From: a virus
Direction: 5' to 3' (one strand)
Virus record (IMG/VR): IMGVR_UViG_3300044980_000053
Location: 1 to 62,029 of that record
DNA length: 62,029 nucleotides
Of the stretch, positions 25,430 to 32,383 are shown in pieces. Within the stretch, counting starts at the first letter, position 1. Every line of letters starts with the position of its first letter. A program made the position numbers and the translations under genes. The notes beneath the pieces are model-generated. The model was not told the origin of the DNA and did no database searches. It worked only from the letters and a program-made list of their open reading frames with translations.

Positions 25430-25900
25430 ATGCAAGCACGTAACTGCGATCACTTGTTTCAGCGTTTCACGTTTCAGAAGACCACCACGGAGATCATCGA
25501 CAAGGCCAAGGCCAAGATCTCACAGCTCCAGAGCAAGATGGAGGAGCGTCAGTCGCGTATTCGCGATCTCCGAGAGTCCTACAAGATCTCGGACGCCGCG
25601 TTCGTCGACATCCTAGGCAAGATGCGCGAGAACATGCAGAAGGGCGGCTTCGTGCAAAACTACAGCACGAGCAGCACGGACAACCACGGTAACACCCGCG
25701 AGATCACGGTGGGCGCAGGTGTCGTCAACCACCTCCTGACGGAGAACGACTACATCACGGCAGAGCGTGAATCAGTCGAGCGGCTGACGTTTATCGTCAA
25801 CAACTTGCGTGATGGCCAGCACACGTCGGACACCGGTACGAAGTATACCGATCAGTGGCACACGCTGTCGTTTGCGGAGCTCGAGTACCTCGAGTTCTAA
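25430..25900 (+). CDS. Coiled-coil phage protein (156 aa)
   Basis: Residues 18-60 form a coiled coil (IIDKAKAKISQLQSKMEERQ), followed by a basic/helical part and NYSTSSTDNHGNTREITVGA, then a long helix. The C-terminus is SFAELEYLEF. Strong codon bias (AAG, CTC, GAC-rich) suggests high expression. Function unknown; it ends 7 nt before the convergent sigma gene. Confidence 0.65.
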   Translation: MQARNCDHLFQRFTFQKTTTEIIDKAKAKISQLQSKMEERQSRIRDLRESYKISDAAFVDILGKMRENMQKGGFVQNYSTSSTDNHGNTREITVGAGVVNHLLTENDYITAERESVERLTFIVNNLRDGQHTSDTGTKYTDQWHTLSFAELEYLEF

Positions 25901-25906
25901 CCGAGG

Positions 25907-26698
25907 TTACAGGGCTAACTGAAGAAGCTCCTCCGCGACCTCGTCACTAAGAGTCTCGCGGAGAAGTTTTAATCCACGCATCTTAGCCTGGCGAATCTCC
26001 TCCGGTGTCAAGCCCATAAGAGATGCTATCTGCGATAGGTTCTTGGATTCTCCTCTGAACCCAAAGAACAACTTCAAAACAACGGCTTCTAGGTTAGGTA
26101 GACCCGCAAGGATCTTTTCAATCGCTTCCCTCCGCTCATCCGCACTGGCCGCGTCGACACGGGAATCAGCGCCTCCTCGCGCAAACTCCTCGTCGTCTAC
26201 CGACTCCAGCGCGGCCCCGTCACAGTAAGGTATCATGCCAGCAACGGCATCGGCCTCTGGTGAAGCTACTCCAGTCGCGTCTGCGACTCTCTTAGCGCGA
26301 GCGGCTCTGCGATATTCTTTCTGCCGGTGTGTAGGAACATGAACGAGACTAGATGTCGCGTAATCATGGTCCGACATCTCCTTGTGGACCCACCATCCAG
26401 CATACGTTAGGAACTTGATAGGTGGTTTTCTCTCGCAGTCGAAACGGTCAATTGCCTTGAGCAATCCTAGGTTTCCTACCGCTATATAATCCTGCACTGC
26501 GACAGGATCTTTTGTTCTCTTGTGTGCTTGTCTGACAACAAATTTCAGGTGACTCTGTACAACAGCGTCTCTGGATTTGTAGTCCTTGTTCTGCTGCCAT
26601 AGACGAATTAATCGTCGTTCTTCAGCAGCATCTCGCACAACAGGCGTGCGACCAATTTCGTTGTAATAGAGAACAGCAGGCGATGGTCCATCCGACAC
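25907..26698 (-). CDS. RNA polymerase sigma70-family factor (263 aa)
   Basis: Region 1.2/2 is present: YYNEIGRTPVVRDAAEERRL, then AVVQSHLKFVVRQAHKR, DYIAVGNLGLLKAIDRFD (core binding) and IKFLTYAGWWVHKEM (-10 recognition/melting). After an acidic linker, region 4 has LPNLEAVVLKLFFGF and the HTH NLSQIASLMGLTPEEIRQAK, which would contact a -35 element. It directs RNA polymerase to promoters. It lies on the late/virion strand, while the phage encodes its own beta and beta-prime, so it may serve that enzyme, the host enzyme, or both. It is transcribed divergently from the SSB-like operon. Confidence 0.88.
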   Translation of the reverse strand: MSDGPSPAVLYYNEIGRTPVVRDAAEERRLIRLWQQNKDYKSRDAVVQSHLKFVVRQAHKRTKDPVAVQDYIAVGNLGLLKAIDRFDCERKPPIKFLTYAGWWVHKEMSDHDYATSSLVHVPTHRQKEYRRAARAKRVADATGVASPEADAVAGMIPYCDGAALESVDDEEFARGGADSRVDAASADERREAIEKILAGLPNLEAVVLKLFFGFRGESKNLSQIASLMGLTPEEIRQAKMRGLKLLRETLSDEVAEELLQLAL

Positions 26699-26772
26699 AT
26701 GTAAAATCTACCACGCTCACGGGCGCTTAGCGCGAGTCTATATGAGCATGAAAAAAAGTTGCATGAACGCGC

Positions 26773-26800
26773 TTGACACGGGGGCACTTCAGCCTATGAT
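26773..26800 (+). promoter_or_regulatory. Sigma70-type promoter for the replication operon
   Basis: TTGACA (26773-26778), 16 nt, TATGAT (26795-26800). The start should be near 26807, about 45 nt before the SSB-like ATG. It is the only near-consensus promoter I found. It suggests that this operon is read early by the host polymerase. Confidence 0.75.
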
Positions 26801-26850
26801 CTGCCCACTCGCGCTACGCGAGGAATCAACCACGAAGGAATAAAGCAGTA

Positions 26851-27867
26851 ATGACTAAGAATGGTAAGAATGGGTCCACGACGACAACCGCGACGACGGC
26901 TTTGACCCGTCCGGAACCTAAGGTCGTGAGTCGACCAGCTCTCGGTGCCGAATTAGCACTCCGGAACCCGGAAGAGCTGGACCAGGTCTTTTATGACAAG
27001 CAAGAAGCCCTATATGCACTGACGCAAGATGAGGCGCTTCCTGAGGAAATCAGGAACGCCATCACGGCTCTTCATACGCAGGCGGCTTCGAATAAGCCCG
27101 GTATGGACGAGATGAATATCAGCTGGCGTATTCCAGAGATTAAGATCGTGCAGGCGACTACGGTGAGCGCGGCGCGTCCCGCGGACTCTAGAACCGGAGA
27201 CCTATTCTCTTCGGCAGGCGAGGCTCTTCCAAAGACGTTCTCGTTCATCCCGGTACACTTCAACGAGGAGAACGTTCTGTTCCCTGTTGACGCGAAGCGC
27301 CCAGAGTGCCAGGCGCCCGACGCGAAGTTGGGCCGACCATACGGTGAGTGCTCCAAGTGCCCGCACCAGCCGTTCGGAAAGCAGAATGGCGGCCGCGGGG
27401 AACAGAAGCGCACGGAGTGCAACAACCAGATCGTCGCTACGGTACTAGCGGCAGACCTGTCGCAGTTGTACACTGTTCGTTTCGCGAAGACGTCGCGAAA
27501 GGCGGGAAGCTCGCTGTTGCAGCTGTCGGCTGCGCAACCAGTGCTGTGGCAGCAGACATATACCCTCAGTACCGAGAAGGGTCAGGGGACGGGTAACTAC
27601 TACGTCTTCAAGACCGCACCTACGGGTCGCAGCAATACACAGCACATGATGCGAGTGGCGCAAGCGCTATGCGAACTGTATACGGCAGATCGTCATAGGA
27701 AGCTCGCGGACCACTATCGCAGCGTTAGTGCTGCTGCAGACGTGGCTGCTGACGAGGAAGCGGAGTTCGAGAAGCGTCGTCACGCAAATGGCGACGCTGA
27801 ACCATACGACCTCGACGGCGCGGTTTCAGAGAAGACCTCGGTTAGAGGTAGCAGCAAGCCGATGTAG
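26851..27867 (+). CDS. Possible single-stranded DNA-binding protein (338 aa)
   Basis: A Thr/Lys-rich N-terminus is followed by a mixed domain with FPVDAKRPECQAPDAK and GECSKCPHQPFG plus a later Cys (KRTECNNQ), which could bind zinc. A beta-rich part follows (LYTVRFAKTSRKAGSSLLQL) and the C-terminus is acidic. Phage proteins of this pattern next to primase and polymerase genes are often annotated as ssDNA-binding or replication-associated. It has its own promoter upstream and a terminator after it, as expected for an abundant protein. Family not proven. Confidence 0.6.
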   Translation: MTKNGKNGSTTTTATTALTRPEPKVVSRPALGAELALRNPEELDQVFYDKQEALYALTQDEALPEEIRNAITALHTQAASNKPGMDEMNISWRIPEIKIVQATTVSAARPADSRTGDLFSSAGEALPKTFSFIPVHFNEENVLFPVDAKRPECQAPDAKLGRPYGECSKCPHQPFGKQNGGRGEQKRTECNNQIVATVLAADLSQLYTVRFAKTSRKAGSSLLQLSAAQPVLWQQTYTLSTEKGQGTGNYYVFKTAPTGRSNTQHMMRVAQALCELYTADRHRKLADHYRSVSAAADVAADEEAEFEKRRHANGDAEPYDLDGAVSEKTSVRGSSKPM

Positions 27868-27873
27868 CTAAGA

Positions 27874-27906
27874 AGACGGGCGGCCTCTACGCGCTCGTCT
27901 TTTTTT
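27874..27906 (+). terminator. Rho-independent terminator after the SSB-like gene
   Basis: AGACGGGCG (27874-27882) pairs with CGCTCGTCT (27892-27900; one G-U), loop of 9 nt, followed by a run of T. It stands inside the replication operon and would reduce transcription of the nuclease and primase genes. Confidence 0.8.
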
Positions 27907-27940
27907 GCTAGGCCAGTGCTGTTATTTAACCGGAGGTCTC

Positions 27941-28780
27941 ATGTCACAGTTACCTGTACTTAATGAATTGGCGCAGAAGTACGCGCCGTGGTCGTGGAGT
28001 AAGCTCGGCACTGCTGAGTCGTGTCCCTCGCAGTTTCGTCACAAACACCTCTTGAAGACGGCGGAAACGGGCACAAATTCAGACACACAAGTCGGGGTAG
28101 CCGCTCATGCGGTTCTAGAACGGCGTCTCAAAGGAGTATCCAAAGAAGCGGCTGCTAAGGAAGCACTAGAAGAGACGCCACTAACTTCTCAAGAGATGGA
28201 GAATCTCTATGCACTAGACGAGCGCGTAGAGAGTTTCCTCCAGAAGTTTGACGCGTTCTGCAAGCGAGAGCGCGCGAAGAGCGTCATGATAGAGCAAGCC
28301 TGGGGTCTCGATGCTGCACTGCAGCCCGTTTCTTTTTTTGACCCTAAGGTCTTCTTCAGGGGAAAGATCGATGTCGCCGTCATAACAGCGCATGATGACG
28401 TCGTAGTCATTGACCACAAGTCCGGCTTTGCTAAAGACCTCTTCAAAGACACAAAGAAAAAACAGCAGCTCCACACATATGCGATATTGGCGCTGGCCAA
28501 TATTCCCGCTATGAAGGGAATGCGTGGCGCAATTCACTTTATGCAGGGCGACCCTAATAAAGCCATACAGTGGCTTGACTACGTCGACACTAAGAAGGTT
28601 AGAGACGTGTATGCGCCGTGGCTCTTTGATAAGATTAACGACGTCTCTAGTAACCTAGTCGAACCGTTCCTCGCTAAGCCGAAATTGCGTTGGCCGTGTG
28701 AATGGTGCGGATTTCGGGCGTCCTGCAAAGAATTCAACGAGAAATATCCAGAGGGAGTAGACCTTGGCGAAGCGTGGTAA
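27941..28780 (+). CDS. Second PD-(D/E)XK nuclease with Fe-S cysteines (279 aa)
   Basis: ATG at 27941 has a GGAGG site; an upstream ATG at 27905 would lie in the terminator. WSWSKLGTAESCPSQFRHKH gives the first Cys, VGVAAHAVLE the His motif, GKIDVAVI the Asp, VVIDHKSG the DxK catalytic pair, and QQLHTYAILAL the QxxxY motif. CEWCGFRASC supplies three C-terminal Cys, so an Fe-S cluster as in AddB/Cas4 is expected. It probably trims DNA ends during replication or recombination. It overlaps the primase start by 17 nt. Confidence 0.85.
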   Translation: MSQLPVLNELAQKYAPWSWSKLGTAESCPSQFRHKHLLKTAETGTNSDTQVGVAAHAVLERRLKGVSKEAAAKEALEETPLTSQEMENLYALDERVESFLQKFDAFCKRERAKSVMIEQAWGLDAALQPVSFFDPKVFFRGKIDVAVITAHDDVVVIDHKSGFAKDLFKDTKKKQQLHTYAILALANIPAMKGMRGAIHFMQGDPNKAIQWLDYVDTKKVRDVYAPWLFDKINDVSSNLVEPFLAKPKLRWPCEWCGFRASCKEFNEKYPEGVDLGEAW

Positions 28781-31700
28781 GAAAGGCGACGATCAGTCTG
28801 GCAAGTTTTCTCGCCTAACTGAACTGTGGACAGAGATAACATCAGACCAGTGGGGTTCGTTTCTCAACGAGCTTAAGCCGCAGTCTAAGTTCTCGTGGAG
28901 CAAGGATAGTATCAAGGGATGCTGCCCTCTTCATGATGAAGACACGCCATCGTTTTACGTAACGCCGTCTAAGGGCATCGCCTATTGCTTCGGCTGCCAT
29001 GCTCTATTTACCAATCCAGTTGCATTGGTAGCCAGCATCAGCGGCGCTCGCATGGGTGAGGCGCTTCTGCGCATTCGCAGACACTTCAATATTCGGCGGT
29101 CATTGTCGGATAAGTTCTGCGAACGGGTAACGGAGTATGAGCAGCACCAGGAACTCAAGTCGAAGATAGTGAACTTCTGCGGCGAGCAGCTGCTAGCAGC
29201 TATCAAGCTATGGCCAGACGACCAAGCCATGACGGATGCCGGTTTGTATTGGGCCAAGACGGCAGTCGAGTATCTAGTCTCTCGCAAGATGGGCGCGTCG
29301 CGCTCTGACTCGACAAATACTAAGATCGCTGACCCGCATGGTGTATGGGAGGCCGTGTGTCGCTCTCAGCTTATGGGGGCGTTGCCACCGGTGGCTTCCG
29401 CGTTGGCAGCCTTTGGCGCAGACAGCGAAGAATACAAGTTCTACGCGGAGTACACGAAGAAGTACACGGGTGAAGGCAACCGGTATATCGGTTGGCTAGT
29501 CATGCCGTACCATGATGCGCCTGGTTCTGTGTCTCGCATCAAACTGCGAGAGCCGCGGTCTGGTGATAAGAAGCAGATCGTCACTGTTGAGGAAGAAGAG
29601 TACAAAGAAGAAACAGGAGACTTCCTAGGTTTCTACGGTCTCCACTACTACCGTCTCTTCTTAGCCCCAAAGAGCCCAGGGGACCCCATGGTCCACACGG
29701 CATGTGTCGTCGAGGGCGAGTTCGACGCCCTGTCGAGCATCACACAGCAGATTAGAAACGGCGGCTCGCCCGATTTTATCGTTCTTGGCCTTTCAGGAGG
29801 CGGCGCGTCGTCGGTTGAGACTTTGCACAACTTTGGCGTGTCTCGTGTTCGCATCATCGGAGACAATGACAGTGGAGGCAATAAGTTCTCCCGTCAGGTA
29901 GTAGAGAAGTCTAAGGGTGCCGCTCTTTCGCTCCAGATTTTTTTGTGGCCTGACCGCGAGGATACGCAGAACATCAAGGACCCAGACGATGCGGTAAAGG
30001 CGCTGGGTTATCAGGTTTGGTTAGGTCTCGTATGCGATGACCGGTCGTACCTGTCTCTGCCTGACTGGTGTGTTCAGCAAGTTCAGGAGGAGCTCCGGGA
30101 CGCGCCGGTTAACGACGTACGCATGAGCGGTGAGATAGCCGCAAAGTGGGGCAAGTTCTTATCGGATAGTCAGGAACAAGAAAAGTACGTCAACGACGTC
30201 GCGGCTGCCTGCGGCGTTAGTGCTGACGTACTGCGTGACGACCTTGTTCCAGACGAGAAGAGCAAAGAAGTCAAAGCCTATATCAGTAGGTTGGCCTCTT
30301 TGATTTCATCGGCATTTGATGTCATCGGTATCAAGAGCGCGGAGAACCGCAAGAGCGTCCTCTGTCTATGGGACCGAAACAAGCGCGTAATGCACGACGT
30401 TCTGCTAAACGATGCAGTCAACGCAGAGACCTTCTTTTCTCATTACTACGGTAACATCGACGACATGCTCGAGCGCAATGTCGGGCCTCTTCCAGAGGAG
30501 GGGGACTGGGAAGGTGAGCTCCCGCACTCGTTGAAGATAAAGAGCTGTCGCCACTACTTGGTGCAAGCCATTCTAAAACTATCACAAGGTAAGACCAACA
30601 TCGCGGACTTAGAGATTAAGAAACAGGGCATACACGTGATGCCCAGCGTAAATTCAACGGACATCGGCCCTCCGCGTCCGGACGTGTTCATTCAGAACGG
30701 CAGAGACTTGTTTCATCTCTCGTATGACGAGGACGACAACATGTCAGCTGCAGTCGTCAACAGTCCGATTCAGAACGGAGTCATGTTCGAGGGGTCCGGA
30801 GAGCCGTGGGCTCAGGGACTAACTCTGTCTTCCATCAATACGCAGGTTGACGTTGTTAAGCTCTTCTTAGATCTCCGAAAGATGATTGATACTGGGTGGC
30901 GATGGAAGTATCAGGAAGTGGACACCACGTTCTTGGCTGCCTACGTGATGTGCTTGTCTGTGATGAATCTTTTCAAACGGCAGACTATCGTCTTCATTAC
31001 CGCTGAACCTTCATCGGGCAAAAGTCGTTTTTTGCACGGCTTTATCAGCGGCAACAGCTTCCCTGACATCAACGTACTGGAGCACAGTAAGGGTTACGAC
31101 GATTACAGCGAAGCTGGCGTGTCTAGTGGGCAGGCTGGTAGTACCCTATGCGCGTGCCTGGACGAGTTCGAGAAAGACCCTGACGACCCGAAGCGCACAG
31201 CCGCTGTCAAAGCTATCTTGTTGCTGCTCAGAGACATGATTTCTGAGTCTTCTGTCAAGCGTACACGCGGTACTGCAACCGGTGGCGTGAGAGAGGCACA
31301 CCTGCGTTTTCCTCTCATGATGGCCGCCGTGAATCCGCCTCAAGGGACCGCGGACCTAACGCGCCTGTTGGTCGTAGAGTCCGTAAATATCCTGGACCGT
31401 GACGCGCCTGAGGACATTCTCAAAAGAGAGATTGGCCAAGCCGGAATCATCAAGATTCGCAAGAATCTAACGGTAGGCCTGCTCCCGCACATCCAGTCTC
31501 TGATGCGCATACAGGACGAGATTAAGCAGGAACTAGGAGACAAATTCATCGTGCCGCGCAGCATTCCATCCCGAATCATGGAGGCACTGCATCCTGTCCT
31601 ATCCATGCTCAAGTTTCTGAGTATGGAAGCCCTGCGTTTAGGCCTACCAGAGGGTACGATTCCTGACTACCACGAGTTCATCAAGAACTTCAGCTCGACT

Positions 31701-32375
31701 CGCGAAGGTTCCATTAAGTTGACGTCCAGCCAGACGCTGGGCGAGGGCCTTCTACAGGACGTTCTAAACGGCTTCTTTTACATCACGGGGTCAGACGGTC
31801 GTATCAGCAATCGAAGCACAATCAGTCAGCTCATGGGAGACATGAATCGCGTACGAGACATTAATCTGACCATGTCAGGTGCGTACTTCGACGAGAAGAT
31901 GGAGTGGCTTGTTATCAATTGGATCGAGGCTCGGCAGAGCGTTCTACGAGACAGCAAGTTTTCGAAGTACGACGCACAAACTCTGCGAACGCTGTCCGAG
32001 CGCGCAAAGAGCTTTGTGAGATCTTCAGAGATCGAACGCGGGGCTGTTCTTCGTCGTTTGGCGAAGTACATGGGGCCGGCGCAGGACGCTAACCTGATTA
32101 CCGTTTACTCGATTCGCCACTTGCTCGACAAAACCCGTGAGGGGCAAACCGAGCTCATCCATGGCATGGGGGAAATTCCTGCGTCTGTTAATACGCAGGC
32201 GGACCTAGATGAAGTTCAGGAGTTCGCCAGAATCCACAAGATAAGCCTGGAGAAGGCAGCACAAGTCGTCGAGTTTATGCGGCAGTCTCGAGAGACGGCT
32301 GCGAAGAACGCGGCGCCTGCAGAAGAAAAAAAGAATGCAGGAGTTGCTGGACCCAACGATGAAGGCGTGGCATAA
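28764..32375 (+). CDS. DNA primase-helicase (1203 aa)
   Basis: TTG at 28764 is the likely start (GAGGGAG upstream). A CHC2 zinc finger is formed by C54, H57, C75 and C78 (CPLHDEDTPSF, YCFGC). A TOPRIM domain has VVEGEFDAL (about 314-322) and IIGDNDSGG (about 365-373). An ATPase module has Walker A TAEPSSGKS (about 748-756) and LDEFEKD (about 797-803), with an AAVNPP sensor-like Asn. It makes RNA primers and unwinds DNA at the fork. The long middle region has no recognised fold. At 1203 residues it is larger than usual bifunctional phage primases. Confidence 0.87.
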   Translation: MAKRGKKGDDQSGKFSRLTELWTEITSDQWGSFLNELKPQSKFSWSKDSIKGCCPLHDEDTPSFYVTPSKGIAYCFGCHALFTNPVALVASISGARMGEALLRIRRHFNIRRSLSDKFCERVTEYEQHQELKSKIVNFCGEQLLAAIKLWPDDQAMTDAGLYWAKTAVEYLVSRKMGASRSDSTNTKIADPHGVWEAVCRSQLMGALPPVASALAAFGADSEEYKFYAEYTKKYTGEGNRYIGWLVMPYHDAPGSVSRIKLREPRSGDKKQIVTVEEEEYKEETGDFLGFYGLHYYRLFLAPKSPGDPMVHTACVVEGEFDALSSITQQIRNGGSPDFIVLGLSGGGASSVETLHNFGVSRVRIIGDNDSGGNKFSRQVVEKSKGAALSLQIFLWPDREDTQNIKDPDDAVKALGYQVWLGLVCDDRSYLSLPDWCVQQVQEELRDAPVNDVRMSGEIAAKWGKFLSDSQEQEKYVNDVAAACGVSADVLRDDLVPDEKSKEVKAYISRLASLISSAFDVIGIKSAENRKSVLCLWDRNKRVMHDVLLNDAVNAETFFSHYYGNIDDMLERNVGPLPEEGDWEGELPHSLKIKSCRHYLVQAILKLSQGKTNIADLEIKKQGIHVMPSVNSTDIGPPRPDVFIQNGRDLFHLSYDEDDNMSAAVVNSPIQNGVMFEGSGEPWAQGLTLSSINTQVDVVKLFLDLRKMIDTGWRWKYQEVDTTFLAAYVMCLSVMNLFKRQTIVFITAEPSSGKSRFLHGFISGNSFPDINVLEHSKGYDDYSEAGVSSGQAGSTLCACLDEFEKDPDDPKRTAAVKAILLLLRDMISESSVKRTRGTATGGVREAHLRFPLMMAAVNPPQGTADLTRLLVVESVNILDRDAPEDILKREIGQAGIIKIRKNLTVGLLPHIQSLMRIQDEIKQELGDKFIVPRSIPSRIMEALHPVLSMLKFLSMEALRLGLPEGTIPDYHEFIKNFSSTREGSIKLTSSQTLGEGLLQDVLNGFFYITGSDGRISNRSTISQLMGDMNRVRDINLTMSGAYFDEKMEWLVINWIEARQSVLRDSKFSKYDAQTLRTLSERAKSFVRSSEIERGAVLRRLAKYMGPAQDANLITVYSIRHLLDKTREGQTELIHGMGEIPASVNTQADLDEVQEFARIHKISLEKAAQVVEFMRQSRETAAKNAAPAEEKKNAGVAGPNDEGVA

Positions 32376-32383
32376 GGGCGCCA

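Noticed and set aside
22039-28780. Cas4 as part of a CRISPR-Cas system
   Set aside because: No Cas1, Cas2 or repeat array is seen; the nucleases fit phage recombination or replication better.
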